Shown in pieces: positions 1 to 11,831 of a stretch of 64,000 nt of DNA. Origin of the DNA: Lepturacanthus savala. Lineage: Eukaryota; Chordata; Actinopteri; Scombriformes; Trichiuridae. How positions within the stretch are numbered: position 1 is the stretch's first letter; every line of letters starts with the position of its first letter. Under the pieces are notes generated by a model that was not told where the DNA came from, did no database searches, and was given only the letters and a program-made list of their open reading frames with translations. The translations under genes and the position numbers were made by a program. Location of the stretch: the NCBI GenBank assembly GCA_030544235.1, contig CM060477.1, positions 21,101,934 to 21,165,933 of the forward strand, in the 5' to 3' direction.

Positions 1-58
1 ATTAAACTGATAAGAACAGATACTACACTTGATCTTAGCCAAAAGGCCGAGAAGCGAT
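1..58 (-). ncRNA. RNU2: U2 snRNA gene, 5' part (cut by window edge)
   Basis: U2 nt 1-58; the rest lies outside the window. The upstream spacer 59-655 has tag F and a GGATCG variant. Confidence 0.95.
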
Positions 59-655
59 GAGCCCTTGCTGCCTGCTGCCCCGGGCCACCTCCCGTGCAGA
101 GTTGTCACTTGTCGTGGAGCACTCGCTTCAAAAACCGCTCCGTCAACAACCGAGATTTAGCAGCTCCGCCCCGGGTCTCTCCTCTGTGAGGCCACGCGTC
201 TCGTCAAGGACAGCTCTTTTGCTTTTCACAAGTGCACGAGGCTCTGCCAAATTGCAGGGCCTGACAAAAATAGGTTTAACTCATGGGTGCTCCTCTCCAC
301 GGAAGTCTTTAGTAAAAGGCGAAAGACTTGTACGTTATGAAGAGAAACCAGAGTAAGCACAGCCCACTCCTCAACAGCAGCCAAAGTCCCCCGTCTTCCC
401 AGGAACCGTGTTCACGGTAAGCCTCCTTCGCCTTGCTGCATATCCGGTGCCAGTCCACGCCCATTTCCCCCTTTTCCCAGGTTCGATATGGACCTACTGC
501 GATAGGGCGTTGTCATCTTTGTCTTCCAGTCAAAGGCAAAACTCACTTTGGATCGTTACATGGTGTGCTTTTACACCAATCACCATAGCAGCTGTAACAA
601 AGTCGTCTGACGCAGTTGTCGCTTTGTTTTTTCATATTCCACAAGGCAAAGAGAA

Positions 656-843
656 GGGTGCACCGTTCCCAGCGGCACTGCAATACCGGGCCGATGCGTG
701 GAGTGGACGGGGCAAGCCCCTTTCTCAGCTCCAGGTACTAAAAATCTGTTTAATATGGAGTCCCCTTATAGAGGACGTATCAGATATTAAACTGATAAGA
801 ACAGATACTACACTTGATCTTAGCCAAAAGGCCGAGAAGCGAT
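656..843 (-). ncRNA. RNU2: U2 snRNA gene
   Basis: U2 snRNA pairs with the intron branch point in the spliceosome and with U6. On the minus strand the gene starts ATCGCTTCTCGGCCTTTTGG and ends GGTGCACCC, 188 nt, the length of human U2. The branch-point recognition sequence GTAGTA is at nt 33-38. Stem IIa (nt 68-84), a putative Sm site ATTTTTAG (nt 99-106), stem-loop III (GGGG-CUUG-CCCC, nt 124-135) and stem-loop IV (nt 154-176) can all be formed. The 3' half differs from the usual vertebrate U2 but keeps its pairing. This copy has G97A, next to the Sm site. Upstream spacer: tags F and G. Confidence 0.97.
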
Positions 844-1439
844 GAGCCCTTGCTGCCTGCTGCCCCGGGCCACCTCCCGTGCAGAGTTGTCACTTGTCGT
901 GGAGCACTCGCTTCAAAAACCGCTCCGTCAACAACCGAGATTTAGCAGCTCCGCCCGGGTCTCTCCTCTGTGAGGCCACGCATCTCGTCAAGGACAGCTC
1001 TTTTGCTTTTCACAAGTGCACGAGGCTCTGCCAAATTGCAGGGCCTGACAAAAATAGGTTTAACTCATGGGTGCTTCTCTCCACGGAAGTCTTTAGTAAA
1101 AGGCGAAAGATTTGTACGTTATGAAGAGAAACCAGAGTAAGCACAGCCCACTCCTCAACAGCAGCCAAAGTCCCCCGTCTTCCCAGGAACCGTGTTCACG
1201 GTAAGCCTCCTTCGCCTTGCTGCATATCCGGTGCCAGTCCACGCCCATTTCCCCCTTTTCCCAGGTTCGATATGGACCTACTGCGATAGGGCGTTGTCAT
1301 CTTTGTCTTCCAGTCAAAGGCAAAACTCACTTTGGGTCGTTACATGGTGTGCTTTTACACCAATCACCATAGCAGCTGTAACAAAGTCGTCTGACGCAGT
1401 TGTCGCTTTGTTTTTTCATATTCCACAAGGCAAAGAGAA

Positions 1440-1627
1440 GGGTGCACCGTTCCCAGCGGCACTGCAATACCGGGCCGATGCGTGGAGTGGACGGGGCAAG
1501 CCCCTTTCTCAGCTCCAGGTACTAAAAATCCGTTTAATATGGAGTCCCCTTATAGAGGACGTATCAGATATTAAACTGATAAGAACAGATACTACACTTG
1601 ATCTTAGCCAAAAGGCCGAGAAGCGAT
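1440..1627 (-). ncRNA. RNU2: U2 snRNA gene
   Basis: Majority U2 sequence, no change noticed. Upstream spacer has tag F, a private GGTATCTCC and a private AACCATGTTC. Confidence 0.97.
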
Positions 1628-2224
1628 GAGCCCTTGCTGCCTGCTGCCCCGGGCCACCTCCCGTGCAGAGTTGTCACTTGTCGTGGAGCACTCGCTTCAA
1701 AAACCGCTCCGTCAACAACCGAGATTTAGCAGCTCCGCCCCGGGTATCTCCTCTGTGAGGCCACGCGTCTCGTCAAGGACAGCTCTTTTGCTTTTCACAA
1801 GTGCACGAGGCTCTGCCAAATTGCAGGGCCTGACAAAAATAGGTTTAACTCATGGGTGCTCCTCTCCACGGAAGTCTTTAGTAAAAGGCGAAAGACTTGT
1901 ACGTTATGAAGAGAAACCAGAGTAAGCACAGCCCACTCCTCAACAGCAGCCAAAGTCCCCCGTCTTCCCAGGAACCATGTTCACGGTAAGCCTCCTTCGC
2001 CTTGCTGCATATCCGGTGCCAGTCCACGCCCATTTCCCCCTTTTCCCAGGTTCGATATGGACCTACTGCGATAGGGCGTTGTCATCTTTGTCTTCCAGTC
2101 AAAGGCAAAACTCACTTTGGATCGTTACATGGTGTGCTTTTACACCAATCACCATAGCAGCTGTAACAAAGTCGTCTGACGCAGTTGTCGCTTTGTTTTT
2201 TCATATTCCACAAGGCAAAGAGAA

Positions 2225-2412
2225 GGGTGCACCGTTCCCAGCGGCACTGCAATACCGGGCCGATGCGTGGAGTGGACGGGGCAAGCCCCTTTCTCAGCTC
2301 CAGGTACTAAAAATCTGTTTAATATGGAGTCCCCTTATAGAGGACGTATCAGATATTAAACTGATAAGAACAGATACTACACTTGATCTTAGCCAAAAGG
2401 CCGAGAAGCGAT
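2225..2412 (-). ncRNA. RNU2: U2 snRNA gene
   Basis: Carries G97A. Upstream spacer has tags F and G. Confidence 0.97.
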
Positions 2413-3008
2413 GAGCCCTTGCTGCCTGCTGCCCCGGGCCACCTCCCGTGCAGAGTTGTCACTTGTCGTGGAGCACTCGCTTCAAAAACCGCTCCGTCAA
2501 CAACCGAGATTTAGCAGCTCCGCCCGGGTCTCTCCTCTGTGAGGCCACGCATCTCGTCAAGGACAGCTCTTTTGCTTTTCACAAGTGCACGAGGCTCTGC
2601 CAAATTGCAGGGCCTGACAAAAATAGGTTTAACTCATGGGTGCTTCTCTCCACGGAAGTCTTTAGTAAAAGGCGAAAGACTTGTACGTTATGAAGAGAAA
2701 CCAGAGTAAGCACAGCCCACTCCTCAACAGCAGCCAAAGTCCCCCGTCTTCCCAGGAACCGTGTTCACGGTAAGCCTCCTTCGCCTTGCTGCATATCCGG
2801 TGCCAGTCCACGCCCATTTCCCCCTTTTCCCAGGTTCGATATGGACCTACTGCGATAGGGCGTTGTCATCTTTGTCTTCCAGTCAAAGGCAAAACTCACT
2901 TTGGGTCGTTACATGGTGTGCTTTTACACCAATCACCATAGCAGCTGTAACAAAGTCGTCTGACGCAGTTGTCGCTTTGTTTTTTCATATTCCACAAGGC
3001 AAAGAGAA

Positions 3009-3196
3009 GGGTGCACCTTTCCCAGCGGCACTGCAATACCGGGCCGATGCGTGGAGTGGACGGGGCAAGCCCCTTTCTCAGCTCCAGGTACTAAAAATCC
3101 GTTTAATATGGAGTCCCCTTATAGAGAACGTATCAGATATTAAACTGATAAGAACAGATACTACACTTGATCTTAGCCAAAAGGCCGAGAAGCGAT
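3009..3196 (-). ncRNA. RNU2: U2 snRNA gene
   Basis: Carries C70T (stem IIa, C-G becomes U-G) and C179A near the 3' end. The same pair occurs in the gene at 21180-21367. Upstream spacer is the majority type. Confidence 0.97.
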
Positions 3197-3758
3197 GAGC
3201 CCTTGCTGCCTGCTGCCCCGGGCCACCTCCCGTGCAGAGTTGTCACTTGTCGTGGAGCACTCGCTTCAAAAACCGCTCCGTCAACAACCGAGATTTAGCA
3301 GCTCCGCCCCGGGTCTCTCCTCTGTGAGGCCACGCGTCTCGTCAAGGACAGCTCTTTTGCTTTTCACAAGTGCACGAGGCTCTGCCAAATTGCAGGGCCT
3401 GACAAAAATAGGTTTAACTCATGGGTGCTCCTCTCCACGGAAGTCTTTAGTAAAAGGCGAAAGACTTGTACGTTATGAAGAGAAACCAGAGTAAGCACAG
3501 CCCACTCCTCAACAGCAGCCAAAGTCCCCCGTCTTCCCAGGAACCGTGTTCACGGTAAGCCTCCTTCGCCTTGCTGCATATCCGGTGCCAGTCCACGCCC
3601 ATTTCCCCCTTTTCCCAGGTTCGATATGGACCTACTGCGATAGGGCGTTGTCATGTTTGTCTTCCAGTCAAAGGCAAAACTCACTTTGGGTCGTTACATG
3701 GTGTGCTTTTACACCAATCACCATAGCAGCTGTAACAAAGTCGTCTGACGCAGTTGTC

Positions 3759-3778
3759 GCTTTGTTTTTTCATATTCC
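3759..3778 (-). terminator. candidate snRNA 3' box
   Basis: Minus-strand GGAATATGAAAAAACAAAGC begins 16 nt after the U2 3' end. The vertebrate 3' box (GTTT-N-AAARNNAGA, 9-19 nt downstream) directs Integrator cleavage. The A-rich half fits with about one mismatch; the GTTT half does not. The same site follows every U2 gene, including the two split ones. Confidence 0.4.
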
Positions 3779-3793
3779 ACAAGGCAAAGAGAA

Positions 3794-3981
3794 GGGTGCA
3801 CCGTTCCCAGCGGCACTGCAATACCGGGCCGATGCGTGGAGTGGACGGGGCAAGCCCCTTTCTCAGCTCCAGGTACTAAAAATCCGTTTAATATGGAGTC
3901 CCCTTATAGAGGACGTATCAGATATTAAACTGATAAGAACAGATACTACACTTGATCTTAGCCAAAAGGCCGAGAAGCGAT
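3794..3981 (-). ncRNA. RNU2: U2 snRNA gene (majority sequence, reference copy)
   Basis: No deviation from the array majority. I use this gene and its flanks for the promoter, 3' box and spacer entries. Upstream spacer has one private change (CTCTGTC). Confidence 0.97.
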
Positions 3982-4026
3982 GAGCCCTTGCTGCCTGCTG
4001 CCCCGGGCCACCTCCCGTGCAGAGTT

Positions 4027-4045
4027 GTCACTTGTCGTGGAGCAC
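4027..4045 (-). promoter_or_regulatory. candidate proximal sequence element (PSE) of U2
   Basis: Sits at -46 to -64 from the U2 start, where the vertebrate snRNA PSE that binds SNAPc belongs. Minus-strand CTCCACGACAAGTGAC is only loosely like the PSE consensus, so the call rests mainly on position and conservation in every unit. There is no TATA box near -30, as expected for Pol II snRNA genes. Confidence 0.35.
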
Positions 4046-4169
4046 TCGCTTCAAAAACCGCTCTGTCAACAACCGAGATTTAGCAGCTCCGCCCCGGGTC
4101 TCTCCTCTGTGAGGCCACGCGTCTCGTCAAGGACAGCTCTTTTGCTTTTCACAAGTGCACGAGGCTCTG

Positions 4170-4180
4170 CCAAATTGCAG
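4170..4180 (-). promoter_or_regulatory. weak candidate distal element (octamer-like)
   Basis: Minus-strand CTGCAATT at about -190 matches the octamer complement ATGCAAAT at 6 of 8 bases, and lies where snRNA distal elements (Oct-1 and ZNF143 sites) are found. The match is poor and could be chance. Confidence 0.2.
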
Positions 4181-4225
4181 GGCCTGACAAAAATAGGTTT
4201 AACTCATGGGTGCTCCTCTCCACGG

Positions 4226-4252
4226 AAGTCTTTAGTAAAAGGCGAAAGACTT
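4226..4252. repeat. short inverted repeat in spacer
   Basis: AAGTCTTT and AAAGACTT (8 bp) around an 11-nt loop, present in nearly every spacer; the spacer at 844-1439 has one mismatch. Function unknown. Confidence 0.6.
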
Positions 4253-4578
4253 GTACGTTATGAAGAGAAACCAGAGTAAGCACAGCCCACTCCTCAACAG
4301 CAGCCAAAGTCCCCCGTCTTCCCAGGAACCGTGTTCACGGTAAGCCTCCTTCGCCTTGCTGCATATCCGGTGCCAGTCCACGCCCATTTCCCCCTTTTCC
4401 CAGGTTCGATATGGACCTACTGCGATAGGGCGTTGTCATGTTTGTCTTCCAGTCAAAGGCAAAACTCACTTTGGGTCGTTACATGGTGTGCTTTTACACC
4501 AATCACCATAGCAGCTGTAACAAAGTCGTCTGACGCAGTTGTCGCTTTGTTTTTTCATATTCCACAAGGCAAAGAGAA

Positions 4579-4766
4579 GGGTGCACCGTTCCCAGCGGCA
4601 CTGCAATACCGGGCCGATGCGTGGAGTGGACGGGGCAAGCCCCTTTCTCAGCTCCAGGTACTAAAAATCCGTTTAATATGGAGTCCCCTTATAGAGGACG
4701 TATCAGATATTAAACTGATAAGAACAGATACTACACTTGATCTTAGCCAAAAGGCCGAGAAGCGAT
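4579..4766 (-). ncRNA. RNU2: U2 snRNA gene
   Basis: Majority sequence; majority spacer upstream. Confidence 0.97.
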
Positions 4767-5363
4767 GAGCCCTTGCTGCCTGCTGCCCCGGGCCACCTCC
4801 CGTGCAGAGTTGTCACTTGTCGTGGAGCACTCGCTTCAAAAACCGCTCCGTCAACAACCGAGATTTAGCAGCTCCGCCCCGGGTCTCTCCTCTGTGAGGC
4901 CACGCGTCTCGTCAAGGACAGCTCTTTTGCTTTTCACAAGTGCACGAGGCTCTGCCAAATTGCAGGGCCTGACAAAAATAGGTTTAACTCATGGGTGCTC
5001 CTCTCCACGGAAGTCTTTAGTAAAAGGCGAAAGACTTGTACGTTATGAAGAGAAACCAGAGTAAGCACAGCCCACTCCTCAACAGCAGCCAAAGTCCCCC
5101 GTCTTCCCAGGAACCGTGTTCACGGTAAGCCTCCTTCGCCTTGCTGCATATCCGGTGCCAGTCCACGCCCATTTCCCCCTTTTCCCAGGTTCGATATGGA
5201 CCTACTGCGATAGGGCGTTGTCATGTTTGTCTTCCAGTCAAAGGCAAAACTCACTTTGGGTCGTTACATGGTGTGCTTTTACACCAATCACCATAGCAGC
5301 TGTAACAAAGTCGTCTGACGCAGTTGTCGCTTTGTTTTTTCATATTCCACAAGGCAAAGAGAA

Positions 5364-5551
5364 GGGTGCACCGTTCCCAGCGGCACTGCAATACCGGGCC
5401 GATGCGTGGAGTGGACGGGGCAAGCCCCTTTCTCAGCTCCAGGTACTAAAAATCCGTTTAATATGGAGTCCCCTTATAGAGGACGTATCAGATATTAAAC
5501 TGATAAGAACAGATACTACACTTGATCTTAGCCAAAAGGCCGAGAAGCGAT
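5364..5551 (-). ncRNA. RNU2: U2 snRNA gene
   Basis: Majority sequence; majority spacer upstream. Confidence 0.97.
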
Positions 5552-6148
5552 GAGCCCTTGCTGCCTGCTGCCCCGGGCCACCTCCCGTGCAGAGTTGTCA
5601 CTTGTCGTGGAGCACTCGCTTCAAAAACCGCTCCGTCAACAACCGAGATTTAGCAGCTCCGCCCCGGGTCTCTCCTCTGTGAGGCCACGCGTCTCGTCAA
5701 GGACAGCTCTTTTGCTTTTCACAAGTGCACGAGGCTCTGCCAAATTGCAGGGCCTGACAAAAATAGGTTTAACTCATGGGTGCTCCTCTCCACGGAAGTC
5801 TTTAGTAAAAGGCGAAAGACTTGTACGTTATGAAGAGAAACCAGAGTAAGCACAGCCCACTCCTCAACAGCAGCCAAAGTCCCCCGTCTTCCCAGGAACC
5901 GTGTTCACGGTAAGCCTCCTTCGCCTTGCTGCATATCCGGTGCCAGTCCACGCCCATTTCCCCCTTTTCCCAGGTTCGATATGGACCTACTGCGATAGGG
6001 CGTTGTCATGTTTGTCTTCCAGTCAAAGGCAAAACTCACTTTGGGTCGTTACATGGTGTGCTTTTACACCAATCACCATAGCAGCTGTAACAAAGTCGTC
6101 TGACGCAGTTGTCGCTTTGTTTTTTCATATTCCACAAGGCAAAGAGAA

Positions 6149-6336
6149 GGGTGCACCGTTCCCAGCGGCACTGCAATACCGGGCCGATGCGTGGAGTGGA
6201 CGGGGCAAGCCCCTTTCTCAGCTCCAGGTACTAAAAATCCGTTTAATATGGAGTCCCCTTATAGAGGACGTATCAGATATTAAACTGATAAGAACAGATA
6301 CTACACTTGATCTTAGCCAAAAGGCCGAGAAGCGAT
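6149..6336 (-). ncRNA. RNU2: U2 snRNA gene
   Basis: Majority sequence; majority spacer upstream. Confidence 0.97.
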
Positions 6337-6933
6337 GAGCCCTTGCTGCCTGCTGCCCCGGGCCACCTCCCGTGCAGAGTTGTCACTTGTCGTGGAGCAC
6401 TCGCTTCAAAAACCGCTCCGTCAACAACCGAGATTTAGCAGCTCCGCCCCGGGTCTCTCCTCTGTGAGGCCACGCGTCTCGTCAAGGACAGCTCTTTTGC
6501 TTTTCACAAGTGCACGAGGCTCTGCCAAATTGCAGGGCCTGACAAAAATAGGTTTAACTCATGGGTGCTCCTCTCCACGGAAGTCTTTAGTAAAAGGCGA
6601 AAGACTTGTACGTTATGAAGAGAAACCAGAGTAAGCACAGCCCACTCCTCAACAGCAGCCAAAGTCCCCCGTCTTCCCAGGAACCGTGTTCACGGTAAGC
6701 CTCCTTCGCCTTGCTGCATATCCGGTGCCAGTCCACGCCCATTTCCCCCTTTTCCCAGGTTCGATATGGACCTACTGCGATAGGGCGTTGTCATGTTTGT
6801 CTTCCAGTCAAAGGCAAAACTCACTTTGGGTCGTTACATGGTGTGCTTTTACACCAATCACCATAGCAGCTGTAACAAAGTCGTCTGACGCAGTTGTCGC
6901 TTTGTTTTTTCATATTCCACAAGGCAAAGAGAA

Positions 6934-7121
6934 GGGTGCACCGTTCCCAGCGGCACTGCAATACCGGGCCGATGCGTGGAGTGGACGGGGCAAGCCCCTT
7001 TCTCAGCTCCAGGTACTAAAAATCCGTTTAATATGGAGTCCCCTTATAGAGGACGTATCAGATATTAAACTGATAAGAACAGATACTACACTTGATCTTA
7101 GCCAAAAGGCCGAGAAGCGAT
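6934..7121 (-). ncRNA. RNU2: U2 snRNA gene
   Basis: Majority sequence; majority spacer upstream. Confidence 0.97.
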
Positions 7122-7718
7122 GAGCCCTTGCTGCCTGCTGCCCCGGGCCACCTCCCGTGCAGAGTTGTCACTTGTCGTGGAGCACTCGCTTCAAAAACCG
7201 CTCCGTCAACAACCGAGATTTAGCAGCTCCGCCCCGGGTCTCTCCTCTGTGAGGCCACGCGTCTCGTCAAGGACAGCTCTTTTGCTTTTCACAAGTGCAC
7301 GAGGCTCTGCCAAATTGCAGGGCCTGACAAAAATAGGTTTAACTCATGGGTGCTCCTCTCCACGGAAGTCTTTAGTAAAAGGCGAAAGACTTGTACGTTA
7401 TGAAGAGAAACCAGAGTAAGCACAGCCCACTCCTCAACAGCAGCCAAAGTCCCCCGTCTTCCCAGGAACCGTGTTCACGGTAAGCCTCCTTCGCCTTGCT
7501 GCATATCCGGTGCCAGTCCACGCCCATTTCCCCCTTTTCCCAGGTTCGATATGGACCTACTGCGATAGGGCGTTGTCATGTTTGTCTTCCAGTCAAAGGC
7601 AAAACTCACTTTGGGTCGTTACATGGTGTGCTTTTACACCAATCACCATAGCAGCTGTAACAAAGTCGTCTGACGCAGTTGTCGCTTTGTTTTTTCATAT
7701 TCCACAAGGCAAAGAGAA

Positions 7719-7906
7719 GGGTGCACCGTTCCCAGCGGCACTGCAATACCGGGCCGATGCGTGGAGTGGACGGGGCAAGCCCCTTTCTCAGCTCCAGGTA
7801 CTAAAAATCCGTTTAATATGGAGTCCCCTTATAGAGGACGTATCAGATATTAAACTGATAAGAACAGATACTACACTTGATCTTAGCCAAAAGGCCGAGA
7901 AGCGAT
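7719..7906 (-). ncRNA. RNU2: U2 snRNA gene
   Basis: Majority sequence; majority spacer upstream. Confidence 0.97.
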
Positions 7907-8503
7907 GAGCCCTTGCTGCCTGCTGCCCCGGGCCACCTCCCGTGCAGAGTTGTCACTTGTCGTGGAGCACTCGCTTCAAAAACCGCTCCGTCAACAACCG
8001 AGATTTAGCAGCTCCGCCCCGGGTCTCTCCTCTGTGAGGCCACGCGTCTCGTCAAGGACAGCTCTTTTGCTTTTCACAAGTGCACGAGGCTCTGCCAAAT
8101 TGCAGGGCCTGACAAAAATAGGTTTAACTCATGGGTGCTCCTCTCCACGGAAGTCTTTAGTAAAAGGCGAAAGACTTGTACGTTATGAAGAGAAACCAGA
8201 GTAAGCACAGCCCACTCCTCAACAGCAGCCAAAGTCCCCCGTCTTCCCAGGAACCGTGTTCACGGTAAGCCTCCTTCGCCTTGCTGCATATCCGGTGCCA
8301 GTCCACGCCCATTTCCCCCTTTTCCCAGGTTCGATATGGACCTACTGCGATAGGGCGTTGTCATGTTTGTCTTCCAGTCAAAGGCAAAACTCACTTTGGG
8401 TCGTTACATGGTGTGCTTTTACACCAATCACCATAGCAGCTGTAACAAAGTCGTCTGACGCAGTTGTCGCTTTGTTTTTTCATATTCCACAAGGCAAAGA
8501 GAA

Positions 8504-8691
8504 GGGTGCACCGTTCCCAGCGGCACTGCAATACCGGGCCGATGCGTGGAGTGGACGGGGCAAGCCCCTTTCTCAGCTCCAGGTACTAAAAATCCGTTTA
8601 ATATGGAGTCCCCTTATAGAGGACGTATCAGATATTAAACTGATAAGAACAGATACTACACTTGATCTTAGCCAAAAGGCCGAGAAGCGAT
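8504..8691 (-). ncRNA. RNU2: U2 snRNA gene
   Basis: Majority sequence; majority spacer upstream. Confidence 0.97.
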
Positions 8692-9288
8692 GAGCCCTTG
8701 CTGCCTGCTGCCCCGGGCCACCTCCCGTGCAGAGTTGTCACTTGTCGTGGAGCACTCGCTTCAAAAACCGCTCCGTCAACAACCGAGATTTAGCAGCTCC
8801 GCCCCGGGTCTCTCCTCTGTGAGGCCACGCGTCTCGTCAAGGACAGCTCTTTTGCTTTTCACAAGTGCACGAGGCTCTGCCAAATTGCAGGGCCTGACAA
8901 AAATAGGTTTAACTCATGGGTGCTCCTCTCCACGGAAGTCTTTAGTAAAAGGCGAAAGACTTGTACGTTATGAAGAGAAACCAGAGTAAGCACAGCCCAC
9001 TCCTCAACAGCAGCCAAAGTCCCCCGTCTTCCCAGGAACCGTGTTCACGGTAAGCCTCCTTCGCCTTGCTGCATATCCGGTGCCAGTCCACGCCCATTTC
9101 CCCCTTTTCCCAGGTTCGATATGGACCTACTGCGATAGGGCGTTGTCATGTTTGTCTTCCAGTCAAAGGCAAAACTCACTTTGGGTCGTTACATGGTGTG
9201 CTTTTACACCAATCACCATAGCAGCTGTAACAAAGTCGTCTGACGCAGTTGTCGCTTTGTTTTTTCATATTCCACAAGGCAAAGAGAA

Positions 9289-9476
9289 GGGTGCACCGTT
9301 CCCAGCGGCACTGCAATACCGGGCCGATGCGTGGAGTGGACGGGGCAAGCCCCTTTCTCAGCTCCAGGTACTAAAAATCCGTTTAATATGGAGTCCCCTT
9401 ATAGAGGACGTATCAGATATTAAACTGATAAGAACAGATACTACACTTGATCTTAGCCAAAAGGCCGAGAAGCGAT
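9289..9476 (-). ncRNA. RNU2: U2 snRNA gene
   Basis: Majority sequence. Upstream spacer has two private changes (AAAGTACCCC and TTTTCCAAGG). Confidence 0.97.
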
Positions 9477-10073
9477 GAGCCCTTGCTGCCTGCTGCCCCG
9501 GGCCACCTCCCGTGCAGAGTTGTCACTTGTCGTGGAGCACTCGCTTCAAAAACCGCTCCGTCAACAACCGAGATTTAGCAGCTCCGCCCCGGGTCTCTCC
9601 TCTGTGAGGCCACGCGTCTCGTCAAGGACAGCTCTTTTGCTTTTCACAAGTGCACGAGGCTCTGCCAAATTGCAGGGCCTGACAAAAATAGGTTTAACTC
9701 ATGGGTGCTCCTCTCCACGGAAGTCTTTAGTAAAAGGCGAAAGACTTGTACGTTATGAAGAGAAACCAGAGTAAGCACAGCCCACTCCTCAACAGCAGCC
9801 AAAGTACCCCGTCTTCCCAGGAACCGTGTTCACGGTAAGCCTCCTTCGCCTTGCTGCATATCCGGTGCCAGTCCACGCCCATTTCCCCCTTTTCCAAGGT
9901 TCGATATGGACCTACTGCGATAGGGCGTTGTCATGTTTGTCTTCCAGTCAAAGGCAAAACTCACTTTGGGTCGTTACATGGTGTGCTTTTACACCAATCA
10001 CCATAGCAGCTGTAACAAAGTCGTCTGACGCAGTTGTCGCTTTGTTTTTTCATATTCCACAAGGCAAAGAGAA

Positions 10074-10261
10074 GGGTGCACCGTTCCCAGCGGCACTGCA
10101 ATACCGGGCCGATGCGTGGAGTGGACGGGGCAAGCCCCTTTCTCAGCTCCAGGTACTAAAAATCCGTTTAATATGGAGTCCCCTTATAGAGGACGTATCA
10201 GATATTAAACTGATAAGAACAGATACTACACTTGATCTTAGCCAAAAGGCCGAGAAGCGAT
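10074..10261 (-). ncRNA. RNU2: U2 snRNA gene
   Basis: Majority sequence. Upstream spacer has tag H. Confidence 0.97.
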
Positions 10262-10858
10262 GAGCCCTTGCTGCCTGCTGCCCCGGGCCACCTCCCGTGC
10301 AGAGTTGTCACTTGTCGTGGAGCACTCGCTTCAAAAACCGCTCCGTCAACAACCGAGATTTAGCAGCTCCGCCCCGGGTCTCTCCTCTGTGAGGCCACGC
10401 GTCTCGTCAAGGACAGCTCTTTTGCTTTTCACAAGTGCACGAGGCTCTGCCAAATTGCAGGGCCTGACAAAAATAGGTTTAACTCATGGGTGCTCCTCTC
10501 CACGGAAGTCTTTAGTAAAAGGCGAAAGACTTGTACGTTATGAAGAGAAACCAGAGTAAGCACAGCCCACTCCTCAACAGCAGCCAAAGTCCCCCGTCTT
10601 CCCAGGAACCGTGTTCACGGTAAGCCTCCTTCGCCTTGCTGCATATCCGGTGCCAGTCCACGCCCATTTCCCCTTTTTCCCAGGTTCGATATGGACCTAC
10701 TGCGATAGGGCGTTGTCATGTTTGTCTTCCAGTCAAAGGCAAAACTCACTTTGGGTCGTTACATGGTGTGCTTTTACACCAATCACCATAGCAGCTGTAA
10801 CAAAGTCGTCTGACGCAGTTGTCGCTTTGTTTTTTCATATTCCACAAGGCAAAGAGAA

Positions 10859-11046
10859 GGGTGCACCGTTCCCAGCGGCACTGCAATACCGGGCCGATGC
10901 GTGGAGTGGACGGGGCAAGCCCCTTTCTCAGCTCCAGGTACTAAAAATCCGTTTAATATGGAGTCCCCTTATAGAGGACGTATCAGATATTAAACTGATA
11001 AGAACAGATACTACACTTGATCTTAGCCAAAAGGCCGAGAAGCGAT
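10859..11046 (-). ncRNA. RNU2: U2 snRNA gene
   Basis: Majority sequence; majority spacer upstream. Confidence 0.97.
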
Positions 11047-11643
11047 GAGCCCTTGCTGCCTGCTGCCCCGGGCCACCTCCCGTGCAGAGTTGTCACTTGT
11101 CGTGGAGCACTCGCTTCAAAAACCGCTCCGTCAACAACCGAGATTTAGCAGCTCCGCCCCGGGTCTCTCCTCTGTGAGGCCACGCGTCTCGTCAAGGACA
11201 GCTCTTTTGCTTTTCACAAGTGCACGAGGCTCTGCCAAATTGCAGGGCCTGACAAAAATAGGTTTAACTCATGGGTGCTCCTCTCCACGGAAGTCTTTAG
11301 TAAAAGGCGAAAGACTTGTACGTTATGAAGAGAAACCAGAGTAAGCACAGCCCACTCCTCAACAGCAGCCAAAGTCCCCCGTCTTCCCAGGAACCGTGTT
11401 CACGGTAAGCCTCCTTCGCCTTGCTGCATATCCGGTGCCAGTCCACGCCCATTTCCCCCTTTTCCCAGGTTCGATATGGACCTACTGCGATAGGGCGTTG
11501 TCATGTTTGTCTTCCAGTCAAAGGCAAAACTCACTTTGGGTCGTTACATGGTGTGCTTTTACACCAATCACCATAGCAGCTGTAACAAAGTCGTCTGACG
11601 CAGTTGTCGCTTTGTTTTTTCATATTCCACAAGGCAAAGAGAA

Positions 11644-11831
11644 GGGTGCACCGTTCCCAGCGGCACTGCAATACCGGGCCGATGCGTGGAGTGGACGGGG
11701 CAAGCCCCTTTCTCAGCTCCAGGTACTAAAAATCCGTTTAATATGGAGTCCCCTTATAGAGGACGTATCAGATATTAAACTGATAAGAACAGATACTACA
11801 CTTGATCTTAGCCAAAAGGCCGAGAAGCGAT
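11644..11831 (-). ncRNA. RNU2: U2 snRNA gene
   Basis: Majority sequence; majority spacer upstream. Confidence 0.97.

Larger units (their letters stand above)
3982..4578. other. representative U2 intergenic spacer (597 bp)
   Basis: Spacer between two U2 genes, repeated throughout the array. It holds the promoter of the gene to its left and the 3' end signals of the gene to its right. I see no second RNA gene, no TATA box and no dinucleotide run in it. Its only long reading frames are on the plus strand and recur unchanged with the repeat. Confidence 0.85.

Noticed and set aside
408..845. Plus-strand reading frame of 145 codons repeated in every unit, and its 99- and 81-codon companions
   Set aside because: They run antisense across the U2 gene and spacer, begin at GTG in most units, and recur only because the DNA is repeated. 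One-base length changes (784-bp units) alter the 99-codon frame without consequence.
3982..4578. A second snRNA or 5S gene in the spacer
   Set aside because: No Sm site with flanking stems, no Pol III box A/C set and no T-run terminator at a suitable place.
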